Shown: positions 22,831-36,300, numbered from the stretch's first letter. The stretch: 64,000 nucleotides of DNA from Ottelia alismoides (GCA_037367405.1 JAZKJV010009631.1:434001-498000), one strand, 5' to 3'. A program made the numbers and translations. The notes: generated from the sequence alone by a model not told the origin.

Positions 22831-24080
22831 TAAGCCAAGAGATATGAAATAAAGTATGCAAGAAGTAGAGGATCGATCCACAGGAACTTAGACAGGTTGC
22901 GTGAATTTTTATTCTATTTACAAAGGCGTCTGTATCTTTATTGACTCAAATAAATCATTATTTTTATTTTTATTTCGAACCTCGAAACATCGTAAAGTAC
23001 CTATCCTAGATTATATACATCATAAGTACTACACATGATTTTTCTGGGAATTATTTGGGATTTTTCTACTATTTTTGGTGATTTTTGCAGTGTCAGGGGC
23101 ATTTGTATGATCTTCTAAGAAATATAAGGGCTTGAGTTCAAATAAACTTAAAACGTAAGAGCATAATTGCAATCACTAAAAAGCATCTGGACTAAAATGA
23201 AACTTTCTACTTTTTAAATCAAATAAAAAATTGGTAACTTTTAGACAAAATAAACCAACTTTATTAAACTATGAAAATGCCCCTAGAGGACTAATGTAAT
23301 TTCATAAAAGTCGAATATAAAATGTAAATTTTGAAAGAATAAATAAATGATATTTAGGTAAATTGCACAATATAAATCAAACTTCAACTAATTGTATGAA
23401 GGTCCAAATTTATAAACAAAATATTAAATGAAAAATATAATTGCAAAGGAGCCCTGATCCTCAAGGTCAGGGGTTTGTAGTGGAGCTGGTCATGCTCAGT
23501 GGACCACCACGGGCTGAGGAGCAACGCACGGTAGCATGCAAGTGGGTGCAGTGGTGAGTAAGGGAAGGTGGCGACAAAGCGGAGGAATGGCTCATAGCGG
23601 CACGCGAGGGGGCGTGGTGGTGGCCAATGATGGGGAAGAAAACCCATAGGCGGGTTCCTCCTTAGCTCACGACGGAGGCCAGCACGAAGATGGAAGAGGA
23701 TGGTGTGGTATGGTGGCAATGAAGAGGCAGCATGTAGCTCATCGAGGTTTAATGGTGGAGCTGGAGCCGAAACTCCTCGATGGATCCTTAGTGCTCGGTG
23801 TCGAAGTTCCCTAATGGTTCTCCTGAAAATGGAGCCAAAGCTCCTGGATATTGGGTCCTCTTCATCGGTTGTCACCCTTCTCTATTTATAGATGCAGTTC
23901 GAGGGAGAGGAGGGGGAAGCAATTTATGGTAGGGGGAGGGGGCACCGGCATTGGCATTGAGGAAGAAGAAGAGGAGACGCCCCCTTCATTGGTTGGAGGA
24001 GGAAGGAGAGGGTCGTCTTCAATCTAGATGTCTCATCGGAAGTCAGGTGAGGTTGGTGTGTACCTGATATTGAGAATTCA
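22831..24080 (-). repeat. LTR-like fragment H
   Basis: An AT-rich portion (22831-23440) followed by a GC-rich island (23450-24080) repeats the layout of the large LTRs. ATCGATCCACAGGAAC at 22872-22887 sits where related LTRs have a GTCGAA...GGAG block. The AT-rich U3 half expected beyond 24080 is absent and protease-like sequence of D resumes. It may be a truncated LTR of another element. The 163-codon minus-strand frame at 23384-23875 lies in the GC-rich island and is not considered a gene. Confidence 0.4.
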
Positions 24081-24149
24081 ATCACCTGAGTAACAATCGA
24101 TCATTTCCATAGCAGAGGATAAAATGGCTTCAAAAAAAATAATGAGAGG

Positions 24150-24640
24150 TTGGGTGAACTATCCTCGGTGCTCACTATCAATGCCTATAAAGTTCACTCT
24201 GAGTGGAGCACCTTGGAAAGTGATAATGACTAAAATAGTCCCTCGCGACTTTTTTGTGATTTGATCAGCCAGTAGAACGGTCATTCTCAACTTCCTGATT
24301 GGTCCAAGTTTGATCTTGTCAAACATGGAGGTTGGGAGAATATTAATAGAAGAGTCATCATCGATTATGGCATGGGTAAAAATGGTGTCTCTGATTTCAT
24401 ATTCAGCCTTAGGCAACCTCTTCACTCTGTGGCTCTTGATCTTTCTCCCTATCACCAAGGAGGTGGCCATAGACACTAATTTCTGTCCTCGTATTGCCCG
24501 ACCTCTTAGGCATCAATTTGCTTCTCATAAATATTTTGAGGCCAGGAAAATGATCTATGGCCTTTATTAAGGTAAGCTCAAGAATAAGTTCTTTACGGAT
24601 CACTTCTTTTTGTGCAAGATCCAATTATTTCAGATCTTCA
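24150..24640 (-). pseudogene. Retroelement aspartic protease remnant (element D)
   Basis: A minus-strand frame (24476-24159) reads FTHAIIDDDSSINILPTSM followed by a region ending VNFIGIDSEHRG. This is the pattern of Ty3/gypsy pepsin-like proteases: catalytic D-G/S-S loop, then hydrophobic strands. The active-site triplet reads D-D-S where D-G-S or D-S-G is expected, so it is probably inactive. A second overlapping frame (24624-24409) and a lysine/glutamate-rich stretch near 24640-24720 complete the gag-protease junction, as in A near 46860. Confidence 0.55.
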
Positions 24641-24829
24641 ACATTTATCTTTTTGATCTTTTCTTTTTTTTTTCAATTTTAGTGGTCTTTTTTAGCTTTT
24701 CAATTTTTTTGTCTTTTTGATAGGTGAAGGAGTGAAAGGATCTACAGGCTCGAGAAGGCTAGAAAGAACTCTAGTTGTAAAGAATGTGTAGGTTTCCTAA
24801 GGCCCTCTAGGTTTCCAACATCAATTCCG

Positions 24830-25800
24830 TTATGTTAATGTTCCACTTCATATTCTTGGGTAGTGGCATACTAATTAATCATCTCATTGACATTTCTAAA
24901 CTTGTAAACCAATAATTCATATCTTACGACAAGCCTATAGATATCATTTCTCCATACAATTTGCATGACAAATCATTGAAGAATATTGTTCAGTTAGAAG
25001 ATACCGCCGAGAACTTGGGTCCTATACTTAACATACCTCGACTCCAGTGTATAGTCTTGGTTGTGACATACATATATCATAACCTTATATTCCGGTGTCA
25101 ACAGATAGGGGACTTGTGGAGTAAGCTCACGGGTCTAGTCCCTGTATAAGGAGGCTCTCTAAATGGGTTATATGAAGGTCGGTCGAGGTCAGCTTGATTA
25201 CTAAGTTCAATCAAGTCTTGGGAGATCGGCATATATGGGCCTCTCCATTATGTATGTTGTATTGACTATAAAGGATCCTAAGGTCAAGTCTTGAGGTAAA
25301 TAGGTGAGTATTTGACATGTCCCACCATTCATATAAGGAGAAAATGAAGTCGGTTGGGAGAGATATGTATGCTAGTCATATGTCATCTCAGAAGTTGCTT
25401 TCCCTTTACATGACTCATTGAAGCTGACAAGTTCTTGCGAATAAGGTTTGTTAGCATAGGATGGAAGTGTATCAAGAGTGGAAGAAGATGGAATAGATGA
25501 GAAATGTAAAGAAGTGGGAAAGTCAATCAGGGTTTCGACTTCATAGTCTGAGTGGAGTGAACCCGACCACGAGTAAGAGTCTCCGTGGATAGTTGAGGAT
25601 ACATGGAGGAAAGAGAATGTGAAAATGTTTGGTATACATTCGAAGAGAAGTGACTCGTGGAGTACATGTATAAAGACCAATAAGATGACATCTTCGAAGA
25701 GGAATTGAGGAACGAAAGTGAATTGAGGTGAAAAATATGCAAGTGCACAAAAAAATCACACATAGATAAACAATCAAACGTAAGAGTAAACCTTGATTTC
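24830..25800 (-). pseudogene. Gag-like remnant of element D
   Basis: Minus-strand frames near 25802-25527 and 25680-25372 are rich in Ser, Pro, Tyr and Leu. They occupy the place of the gag-like frame of B (59198-58820), between leader and protease. No gag core motif is certain; the assignment rests on position and on the protease that follows. Confidence 0.35.
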
Positions 25801-26726
25801 ACCCACTAAATGCAATTATGGTTGCAAGAGTCTGGCTGTTATCTTTTTGACTTTTAGTGAGGTGACAATACAATCTTTATTAACATGAACATGATGTGAG
25901 TCTCCTGATACCCAGTTCTCTCTTCTACCACACCCTAAACAAAAGGATTATCTATCCGGATATCGGGTTATATCAAGTCCTTAAGGGCAATCGTAGAAAT
26001 ATAAGAACCAAAATGTCTTTCTAAGGTCGTAGGCAAGCCTATGCAGCTCGTAAATCCATAAGGATTGGATTTGAAGACCTACGGCACAGGTCTAGGGATA
26101 TGGGTTCCCCTTAAAGTGTGAGTCCTCATCCTCTCGATATGAACAGTACATGTATACAAGGTTGGGGTTGCTCTCTTGCAATTCAAAGATTAATTTTATT
26201 CCATTTGTGTAATAACCCCGATTAATAGTCCAGATTTTAATATTTGTGATCACTTGATTAAGTCTAAATATCAAAGCATGACTATCGCCCAATCCCAATT
26301 TTCTTTATCCTAAGTGATAGAACACCAAGATAGATGAGCTAAAAAAGCTGATGCATCGGAAAACAATGGTGTGTGCTTAAGTAAGAAGACTTACAGTGAT
26401 CCTTGCTTTCTCCATGCGAGATACATCGTAGAATTAAAAACTTTTAATCTAAATTAACTTAAGCCAGAAAAAAACAACCACACCTAGCAGATAGTTCTAT
26501 TAGCAGAAAGAACTTGAGTTATTTTGCCTAAGTAGAACATTCTAAGGTGTGTTTATTAAGTGATGTGTGGTCCAAATTTGTACAAGCACAGTAAAAAAAT
26601 GATCCAAGTAAAAGCTCTATGAGCCACGAGTGCATGTCCTAAATCTATGCCAAGCAAACCACAAAACCACTAGCATTGGGGCCCCGATCACACAAAGGTC
26701 AAAAGATGACTGAATGTCCAGTCCTT
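25801..26726 (-). other. Leader region of element D
   Basis: Non-coding, resembling the leaders of B and C in block order (TTACAGTGATCCTTGCTTTCTCC at 26390-26412 compares with B 59730-59745). It stops at 26726 where the F LTR starts, without the expected CT microsatellite and PBS. Confidence 0.45.
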
Positions 26727-29599
26727 TGATAACTCATCGAGCGCATATGTTAATTCGTACTTGTTTTATCACAGCATTCACTGAATCATGCAGAACCGAG
26801 AGAAGGATCTCCGCGAGGAGTGCCTCAGCTTAAATTGATTTCTCGAGCAAGTTCGGGGCCGAACACAGGGACACGACAGATTAAGTATTTTTTATTAAGG
26901 TCAGTAATGTTGATCAAGCTAATAAGAGGGGCTATCTAGATTGGTTAATGTAACAATGAACAACAAAATGTATGAATGAGATTTTTGGTGATTTTTTATG
27001 CAATTTAAAAAAATGCTACAAATTGCACATGAAAGCAAGCTCACCAAATGAAACTTATGTTTTGATTAAATTAAGCTCCTAAAATTCTTTATCAAAGATT
27101 TAAATAGTCCCTTAATCCAAATTTTGTCACGAATTAAGATCAAGAAGTGGCCTAGGTTTAATATTCATCACATTTCAAGGTAACTTTAATGAATGATCAA
27201 TTAAGCGCTAAAAGTCACATTAATTTAGGAATTAGAAGTTAAATAAATTTCAAATTTAATTCTTAGAAATTTAATTAATGTTCAATCAAATCAGGGAGCA
27301 AAAAGGTGCACTTAATACATTTGTCGAGCTAATTAAATAGACAAATTAAGCTCAACTAATAACCTAAGTCTCTGAATTTTCATTCACGTACAATAGGTTA
27401 CAAATAGAATCCAACTAGCCCATATTAAAGAGCATTAAACGAGCAACAAAATGAGACTAATTTCATGTAATTCGGATAAAGGGTGCTCAAGTTATTAACA
27501 TATCAATCCAGGGGGGCCATTTGCAATAAAATATGAACTTTTTCATTCATAAAGTTCCAAACAGGAGCCTAAATGCAATTAACAAAAGCTGCAGTGGCCT
27601 ACATGCAATTTTCACAATATACAGAAGGGTAAACTTTGTACACGCACGTAGTCAGGGACCTAATCGCAATATCGGAGACTTCTAGGGGTCCTAGTGCATA
27701 TTTCCATGTCACGTGTATGAACACGTGAGGGGGTCGAGGCTCGGAGTGCATCTCGATCTACATATGGCATATCCACGTAGGCTCGGAGAAGGCTCGGGCG
27801 CCCAAGGCTGAGGGATGAATCGATGCTTTAGTTGGAGGCTCAGAGCTGATCACAGGCATCATATCTGATCGGGGTGATCATATCTAATGGTATCTATAAC
27901 GTGTGTTCTTCCACCTCCTCCGTGAGGGGTGGCGTGTAGGTGGAGCTCCAACGAAGGGGCCATGGCTCCTCCTGATAAATCTGAAGGCAATGAAGATCGA
28001 AGAGGATAGTTGAATCCTCTGTGCAGGTGCTATGATGATGTAGGAGCTCGGAGCTGTGTGTGGAAGAGGTTGTCGCCATCGCGAAGCTCAAGGTCAGAGG
28101 AGCTCTCTGAATTCCGGTCATTCAAGGGAATTGGGGGCGTGCATGCATTAATGCATAACCGAAACACAAGGGAATAGTATGGGTGAGTTGTGGGGCGAAG
28201 AAGGGGCTCATCTTAGGGTGGAGACGGTGAGCCTTGAGATGGCTCCAGCCTTTGCGAGGCTGGAGGTGGAGTAGAGCGGTAGATGTAGTGAAGAAGCGAA
28301 GAGTGGCAGATGAAGGCGGCACGAAGGTGTTGGGAAAGAGATGGATCTCGTGCGGTGACCGAAATGGCATAACGGTGGAAGAGTGCGTGATGATAACTCA
28401 AATAAATAGTAAAGAAATAAAGAAATGGAGAAAGGAACAGAGGATCACGTGAGGAAGACGATGGAGGACTGAGCCGAACTGGAGGAGTGTCGGATAGACG
28501 TGGAGGGTGGAGCAGAAGCTCTGGTCTTTGCTTCATGAGTTGGAGACCACCGGCTCGAAGTTCAAGCAGCGGATGTAGCTGCGACTTGTCTGCAAAGACG
28601 AGGAGCTTGCCAATGATAAGGCTCGGTCTATGCTCACTATATCTCTCTCTCCTTATCTCTAAGATGGAGTAGGGATCTTGAAGCTCTCGCGTGTAACGAT
28701 GAATGCGTAAGAAGTGAGGCAGAGGTCTAGTATTTGAAGGAGAGGGAGGTGAGGTGCAGGTAGTAGAGACGTGGGTTCGTAAGCTCATGGAGGACCAAGG
28801 AAGAGGAGAGAGAGAAGGACATGTGTCAGGCAAGGACGAGAGATGTTCTTGCTTTGACACGACGAGGTCAGGAGGGTGAGGGGATTATCAGAGTCATGGG
28901 GAAAATGGAAAGGGGGAAGGTGCGCGGTGAGGTAGATCATGGGGTGAGAGGTAGGAGATAAGGTTCTGACCCTTAGATCTCACGATCCAATGGTTCAGAT
29001 GGGAGCAGGAACGGGTGCTACAGATTAGATCTAGAGTCTCAATCAAGCGGCTGAGAGAGGAGCAGGGATGTGCAGTGGGTATGAGGCTAGAAGAAGTGGA
29101 TAGAAAGGCCAGAAAGGGAGGCATGTGGCAAGTGAAGGGGTGGGTCGCATGGCTGCTTTAAGGAGCGTCGCATGGCCCAATGAAATAAAATAAAATAAAC
29201 AAATCAAAAAATACAAAACAAATAATTACAAGCAAAATTAAGAAAAACTCAAAACATAAATTTTGTAGATCTCGATGAGATCTACAAGTTTCATGTTGAC
29301 TAAAAAACAAAATAAGTCAAATAAAGAGAGAAATATTTTTGGAAGAATTTTCAAGGAATAAAAACACGATTTTTAATTCTTCTGTTATTTTTTGTATTTT
29401 TAATTTCTTTTTTTAAACCTAGGATAAATATATACAATAAAAAAGGCAATAAAATATATACAAATATACACTAAATTAGGGTTAGTTAATTATACCAAAT
29501 CAAAAGGTAATTTTAGCCAATTATGTGCATATTTTATTGAATAGTTTAAAAAGGGAGAATAATGAATGATAAATAATATTATGAATCACAAATTCATCA
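26727..29599 (-). repeat. 3' LTR of element F
   Basis: 2873 bp with TG at 26727-26728 and minus-strand start TGATGAATT at 29599. The GC-rich island (about 27650-29200) contains several spurious frames, including a 215-codon one at 28213-28860. The lower end shares the CGAGGAG/GCAGAACCGA block with the E LTR in opposite orientation. The hairpin at 29255-29295 matches the one at 3911-3952. Confidence 0.65.
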
Positions 29600-29612
29600 T
29601 CCCGTTATATTT
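29600..29612 (-). promoter_or_regulatory. Polypurine tract of element F (degenerate)
   Basis: Minus strand AAATATAACGGGA directly upstream of TGATGAATT. The G-run is shortened compared with A. Confidence 0.5.
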
Positions 29613-31490
29613 AAACTATGCTTGTCCTCAAGCAAGGAATAGAGAATGAGCTGGACAGGACCACGACTGTGTAAATGGAAAACAAGACTCGATTCATTCA
29701 AGAACTCTTGATTTATGTTGACCTAAAACTCTAAGTTGAACACAACCTTAGTAAAAAGGTATCCAACTTCCTCAATCTTCATACTCTCTGGTATACAAAG
29801 ATAATAAGGATATGATATTAAAGTGTGGACTGCAGTTACAAGAGCAGAGTCAAAGCATCACCCCAGGTTCTAGTCCAAGAGACTCTCCTAAGGACACAAC
29901 CCTCAACACTAGGGAATTAACCAGTTCAGGCAATTAATCCACTCTCTTTTTAGTTTGTCAGACTTAAAAGCGAATATGAACAACTGATAGATTAAAAGCG
30001 AATATGAACAACTGATAGATGGAAGGACATAGGTTTGTGTCAATTCATCTTTCCCTCTCAATGGAACAAGGAATCGCTCGAGTGCCCTATTAACTTAACG
30101 CTTGTATACTTTTGGTGTTGATAAGTGCGTCCGTCGAGAGAAGTTGGAGTCGTCTACACTTGTTTTCCTGTGAGTACATCGGGGTGTGCCTTTTTTAAGT
30201 ACCTAATATACTTTCTACACCCAGGTTTGCAGCATTTAAGATGCAGAGCCCTTTTAGAGTAGTAGCCCGACTCCTGGTCCTAATAGTGGTGGTCCAAGTG
30301 GACACTTCTGAATGGTTGGGAGCACTCACCTTTGGTGGAAGCTCTTTGATAGTAGACTTTGTATGGTAAGAGATTTTCCTTCAACATTTCTTGCTTTCTT
30401 TTCTTTGCATTTGGCTACATCCACTGCTTTTACCAAAGTTGGCACATAATGATCATCAAAAAATTAATTTCATCACACCTTTGCACTTAGGTATATCAAT
30501 AGATTGGTACAAGAAACCTTGTTCTCATACAGGCAAATGGTTGCTGACACTCATATTTCATGAAGGCTTCATTGGTTTTATCCCACCCTCAAGCATCATA
30601 AAATCGGATCCAGACTCAAATCCCTCATTCCAATCCCTTAGGTGAAACTTTAACTCCTCTCATCATAACCACAGTCATGCATGTGAAGTGTGGGTCATAT
30701 TCTTAGGAGAGAGACTAAGTACGCAATATAGCATACAATCTTTCAGACCAAGGAAGTATGAATAATTAATTCTAAGACCCAAATGACTAAGGTTGGTTAA
30801 CTCTGAATCTTAAGACCCCAAAAACCAAGTGTCCTTAAACATCACAAGTCTTGTGTGAAAGTGTAAGTATCAGGGACCAAACCAACTTAACTTATTAGTT
30901 AGTTAGTGTTTTTTAGCCTTTAGAGAAATAATGACTGGCCCAAGCTCATTATGAATAGTTGCATCTACTTTCAGCCAGTATGGGTATAAGTACGGACCAT
31001 TATACGGCTACTCATATTACTTCAAAATGGTGCCATATATGTTGTCTTTTAACCACCCACTATGCTAAGGGAGACCATAGTTCCCTCACTGAAAAGTAGC
31101 TAACCATTTTTAAGCTTGCTAGTTAGGATTGCAATTAAAGGAAAGCTTTAATTTTTCATATTTTTATTGGGTTTTGAATAAGGTTAATTGTATTTACGAA
31201 CACAAGTTAGTTTCATTTTATCACTATTTTTGAAATGATTTTATAAAATAATTTTCAAACCATGTCACATAATATATAGAATTTCAAAACATTTTTCAAA
31301 CGGTTTTTAAAACCCCTATTTTTCAAACCATTATCAAACATTTTTCAAATAGTGTAGCATAGTTATAAATAATTTTCAAAACATTTGTATGCAAATCAGT
31401 TCAAAAGTACTTATACCCAAGCCCCAAAAAAGTTTACAAATTTTCAAAATATAAGTTATGACTAAAATATATGTATACAATATATACGGT
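29613..31490 (-). other. 3' UTR of element F
   Basis: Non-coding. It matches the D UTR in the same orientation and the E UTR in reverse. The last part (31180-31470) is the TTTTCAAA-rich tract. Short frames such as 30391-30645 are not conserved between the three relatives. Confidence 0.6.
29965..30020. repeat. Perfect 28-bp tandem duplication
   Basis: The unit starting TAAAAGCGAATATG occurs twice head to tail (29965-29992 and 29993-30020) without a mismatch in an otherwise diverged 3' UTR. It is therefore a recent duplication. Confidence 0.9.
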
Positions 31491-31494
31491 ATAC

Positions 31495-31566
31495 CCCCTA
31501 TACTTAGCCTTTGCTATGTCCTAATAGCACAAAGTGATATTAAGACATAGCTCAGGTTAAATATAA
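31495..31566 (-). repeat. PPT-hairpin module of element F
   Basis: CCCCTATACTTAGCCTTTGC...ATGTCCTAAT pairs imperfectly with TTAAGACATAGCTCAGGTTAAATATA. This is the long-stem first module. A second module seems to start at 31592 (CGCCCCCATA) but is cut by the B LTR. Confidence 0.7.
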
Positions 31567-31598
31567 AAGGGCATACAAAAACTGATGGGTCGCCCCCA

Positions 31599-34500
31599 TA
31601 TAAGCAATAAAAAGCAATGTGGAGTTAAAATTTATTTTATTTAACTCTACAAAATGTGTGTATAGTGCAAGTATGTAGAGTGTCGAACATAAGGAGCAAA
31701 CAGGCTAGATCGAGCAAATGAATGCAAAATGTGATTGTAAAGTCTATTTTTGTGGGTTTTTTATTTTTAATTATTTTATTTTATTTTTGCTTTATATTTT
31801 TGTATTTTTATTTTTACATTTTTTATATTTTCTTTTTTTCTTTTATATTTTATATTCTCTTTTTCTTATAATATATATAAGAAAGCTATATATAGAGTAT
31901 ATGTACAATATATATTAAGATAGATATAAATAATACAAAAAATAATAAAAATAAAGAAAATAAAATATTTTTGGATTTTAATTAATTTTTTACTATTTTT
32001 GTATTTTATATTTTTTTATAAATTTTTATATATTTTTAAGTTAAAAATACCGTAAATTAGGGTTTAATGAAATAGGCTCAAATTAAAACGGAGATAAAAA
32101 ATATCAAACAGAATCAAAATTTCTCCAAATTAATTTTAATATATAAGCAATAATAAGAAGAAAATTACAAAATAGAAAGCACAATTTTTTGGATATTATC
32201 AAATTTTATTGATGTCTAAAAGTGCTTTTGGAATATTTCAATTTTAGGAGTTTTTTTGTAATTTTTATTGATTTTTAATTTGAAGATTAAAAATAGATAA
32301 ATAAACTAAAATATTTTTGGGGAAATTTTTCAAAATGTTTTTATATTTTTTATGGGTTTTCTATTCTAAACAGGGATAAAAAGGGATGTTTTTAATTTTT
32401 AATTAATAATAAAAGTCCTAAAATTGCAAACTAAAATAAGGGCGTGAAAGTATGTACAACCAAGAGCCTACACATATTTTTTATGGTTTTTATAGTTTAA
32501 TTTTTATTTTTACATAAATAAAAGAAACAAACTGAAACCATAATGTTGATAAGGGCATTTTTTAACTAAAAATAAGTACAAGGCCAATATGCAATTTCAT
32601 CAAAAATATATTAAACGGAATTAAAAGGTTTTGGTACTGAAATGAAATATGTAGAAACCTAGGGGCATGCCTACGAAATATCTCGTCATGTGGGGCATCA
32701 CGTGAGGTGACGTGGCGTGGATCTAGATGTAATTACTAAAAATCACAAGGGCAATATGTAAAATTTACAAAAATATAATGAAGGCCTATGAAAGGTTGGG
32801 TCTTAATAATTAAATACAAAAATGTGGCTAGGTGGAAGTGCAAAATACCCAAAGCCTTTGCATGATCCAACGGCTAATCTTAAATCACTTGCCACGTGTC
32901 GCGACATGAGGAGGCGACAACACTTCGTGAACCGACGGTGGAGATTAGATCTTCGGGCGAGATCTGACGGTGGTTGTTACGTGGGAAGAACGGCGACCTA
33001 TCAACGGCGGCAAAGAGGGGAGGACAAACTAGGAAGAACTCCGTCAAGGCGAGGTTCTTCAGGACTGATCTCCCTCCTCCAATGCTCCTTGTTGCTACAA
33101 AAAGGGCCAAGAAGATCCGGCAGGGGTCCTATGATGGTTGGAAGCTCCAAAACAATCTGGCGGCCACCAGTGCTTGCCAGCAAGGTCGAAGACGCCTAAC
33201 GCCTCCAGGACACTCCAGCAATAACCAAAATGAGCCTCCAATGATTCTTGGGTCTTCGGACCTGCACAGAAGGTATACAGGGTCGAGGGAAAAATGCCTC
33301 AACCCTATTAGAAGGATAATGGGGCGCGACGGATGTGGGTGGAGCTCCTCCGATGACTGGCAGAGGAAGAGGAGCTGAGGTCCAGATCCAAGATGGATCT
33401 GGAGGAGTGAAGGTGTAGTGGGCGTAGTAGAAGCGCGAGGGGAGGTTGTGAGGTGGTTAGGTGGTCGGTAGAAAGGGGATGGGGTTCTAAGAAACTAAAC
33501 GCAAATCTAAAAGCAAGAAACGATACCTAAGGCTAAGATTAAACTAATAATGCGAGAAAAGAAGAAGAAAGCAGACCTCAATGGCCAGAAGACCAGAGAT
33601 GCAACATCATGGCAACGGCTCACCGGAGATGGGGTGGCACGCCCCCTTGACAACGCCTAACGATGCTGCAACGGAGCTGGAGAAAGCCATGTCACCACCT
33701 TCATCCGGAGCTCTAAAGTGGGAAGCCAAGACGGGTTAAAAGATGTTTAAAAAGTGGAAAAAGTCGACGGGGGTGTTTTATACAGGTGACGACGAGGTGA
33801 TCTTCAAGGACAGATCACAGGCAACGTAAAGGTGATCTGGCCAAGGAGTAGGGCCGACGTGGATCTCTGATGTACAAGGAGGATTTCTTCTGAAGGAGCC
33901 CATCCTTCTCGAGCAACGAATCAATAGCGAAAAAATCGAGAAAATAGGCAGATGCTAAGTTCTGACAGCTATAGGAAGCGGGTCAGACAGTTGACCCGTG
34001 GTCAACCATCTGAGCAACCTGGTTGATCCACGTGGACCAACCAGGAAAAAACCTCCTAAAATATATTTGAAAAATAGATATTAAACAATAAATGAATTTT
34101 TAATTTTAAGTTTTAAAATAAAAATGTTTATTGTTTTCTAAATTATTTTATTATGATTTTATTTATTTTTTAGATGTAATTGATTACAATTTACTTTTAG
34201 GGCGAGTATATAGGTATATTCATCTATGTTTTTGAGTCTTTTATTTTGTATTTTTTATTATTATTTTATTATTTTATAAAATTTTAACTTATTTTATATA
34301 CTTAAATATATTTTTATTATATTTTTCTGATATATATACACTTAGATAGATGTATTTATTCTATAGGTATAGTTATTGGTATTTTACCTATGTATTTTCT
34401 ATACATATTCTATTTTATTATTTTATTCCAGTTTTAATATGTACATATATTATAAATAATATTTACAAAATTATAAAATAATAAATAATAAACAAAATGA

Positions 34501-35140
34501 TTATTTTAATCGGGTAAAATGTACAATAGGGGCCCAAAGCCTAACTTTCACACCTTAACTCCAAAAAATATGAAACCACCTTCATTAAATACTTATTAAA
34601 AGTATATACAATTAAAGGTGATTTGATATATTTTGAGTTTTGATTTGAGAGATATGGGTCTGGGAAGTTGGGATTTTGGAAATTTATTCAGACTATAACT
34701 TTTATTCTATATATTATTTTTGTATGAAATTAATTTTATATTTTTCTATATTTTATTATCTACAACTTTTAAAAAGTTTCTTTATTTGAGGTATAAAAAG
34801 TTGAAAATAAAATAGGTCCCAAAAATGAATCAATAATGACTTGATAAAAGGGAATTTTATTGTATAATTGGCCTTATCTCCCCCTACTTTATTCCATGTC
34901 GACCTGGCCATCGAAATGCCTAGGTCTCGGGGTTTAGGTCATAAAATATCTTTGATATTTTATTCTTTTTCTTTTCTTTTTTTAATTCAATAATTTTGGC
35001 ATTAAAAATAATATTTTATACAAACTTTGCACAACAAATGGTGGATATTAATTTATGCAAAACAAGGGTATTTGCATGCATTTACTAGGATTTTTAAGGC
35101 CAAAATGATAGAATAAAGGTAATGAAATGGAGATTCATCA
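31599..35140 (-). repeat. 3' LTR of element B, truncated
   Basis: From TAAGCAATAAAAAGC (aligning with 60685 in the other LTR) to GGAGATTCATCA, the minus-strand start TGATGAATCTCC at 35140. The GC-rich island is 32825-34045. Frames up to 134 codons there are disrupted in the second copy and not counted as genes. Confidence 0.8.
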
Positions 35141-35153
35141 CCCCCTTATACTT
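35141..35153 (-). promoter_or_regulatory. Polypurine tract of element B
   Basis: Minus strand AAGTATAAGGGGG immediately before the 3' LTR. Upstream on the minus strand lies GCACTTATTGCATAAGTG, also found before the A PPT (53840-53856). Confidence 0.75.
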
Positions 35154-36300
35154 GCCTTTGCTAGTCCCTATCAAACACTTATGCAATAAGTGCAGAAAAG
35201 AAAAACAAAAAAAGAAAAGGAAATAGAGATGGATTAAGTTTAATTATCAAACTTGTCTTCACAAAACCAATGGAGCTTCAGTCGGACACTTGGAATTTTA
35301 GTACGGGTGGAACCTTATTGGGAACCGCATTTGAAATCTAACAGCCTTCGAGAATCCCAAAATTCTACTCCAGTCTCCTCAATAGCCAGGTCAGAATACT
35401 TCAACTCATACGCAAACCCTTACGACTATGAATCTGACTCGTACAGTGTATGTGATAGTGGCTCTACCCTACTGAAATGACAAAGAGACTGACTTCTCCA
35501 ACATGACAAATTGCGATTCCCCAATCCAGCAACTCCTTCCTCGAGGAGCGGGGTATTCCCTTATAAATTCAAGTGACAACCAACTCAAGAGGAGGGGTGA
35601 AGAGAAGAATGGACGGTATCCAATGTAGCTACCTATCATAGGATGCAAGACCAGTGTAGTCAAGTGATCCCACTGCAGGCTTACATGATATGACTTTGAA
35701 GCTCAAGATTGTTTATTGACTATAAAATATATACACTCCAGCAGGCATTTTATTTTCAATCAGGCATGTCCACTTTTTTGGAGTTTTTTCTTTTTTTAAA
35801 ATACTATTTACAGCAGCATTTACATAGGGAGTTTTTCCTCTTGAGCCAGTAGACTATCCCTCTTTTGAAGCATTATTGCAACCCATACTCTCATGTATTT
35901 AGACATCTCTGCTACTGGATGGGTTGGGGTGCACTTCCCTCCCTAGATGAGGACAAATGTTTCCACTTGTGTGTGTCTCATTTCGGTAAATCCAATCCCC
36001 TCACCACTCCAACTAAGTTGAGCCAAGTAAAAGGTGCAGGTGACCAAGTTAGGTTTCTATCGACAAGAGACATGCATGTGCTCCAAAATACTCTACTTAG
36101 GCAGTCAAGAATCCATTGAACCAAGTCTCGTGATCCTCAAAGAAATAAGTCAACTAGACCTTAAGTACCTCAATTCCAGATCCTATAAGGTTCTTGTTAT
36201 TAGGTAGATTTAAGGTTCAACCAAGCTCCAATCTTCAGATTTTACTTAGACTTGTTCAATTATCAAACTTATTTCGAAAAATGCAAATGCTACGTAAATG
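35154..36300 (-). other. Conserved distal 3' UTR of element B
   Basis: Non-coding. Reverse complement of A 52780-53880; shared blocks include CTTGAGCCAGTAGACTATCCC (35841-35861) and GGGTGCACTTCCCTCCCTAG near 35928-35947. Confidence 0.7.

Larger units (their letters stand above)
8426..26726 (-). mobile_element. Element D: old Athila-type element, split into three parts
   Basis: D is a minus-strand element of the E/F family in three pieces: 3' UTR with the first hairpin (8426-9602), the rest of the hairpin array (22342-22830), and protease, gag-like and leader regions (24081-26726). Element C separates the first two pieces and the LTR-like fragment H separates the last two. The order of pieces is right for one minus-strand element read from high to low coordinates. 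D's own LTRs are not identified: the copia remnant cuts its 3' side and the F LTR begins at 26727, where D's PBS would be expected a few hundred bases further on. All coding parts are degenerate. Confidence 0.55.
26727..31598 (-). mobile_element. Element F: 3' LTR and 3' UTR of an Athila-type element
   Basis: A minus-strand LTR (26727-29599), PPT-like site (29600-29612) and 3' UTR (29613-31598) form the 3' end of an element of the E/D family. Its body is separated by insertion of element B and would lie beyond 64000. It appears inserted in the leader of D. Flanking TCCTT (26722-26726) is the candidate target-site copy, with the partner outside the window. Confidence 0.65.

Noticed and set aside
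23384..23875. 163-codon minus-strand frame in fragment H
   Set aside because: Same GC-rich island context; half of it runs into AT-rich LTR sequence and no domain is recognised.
28213..28860. 215-codon minus-strand frame in the F LTR
   Set aside because: It lies in the GC-rich island, has low-complexity Ser/Pro/His/Leu content, and the equivalent E island has no corresponding frame.
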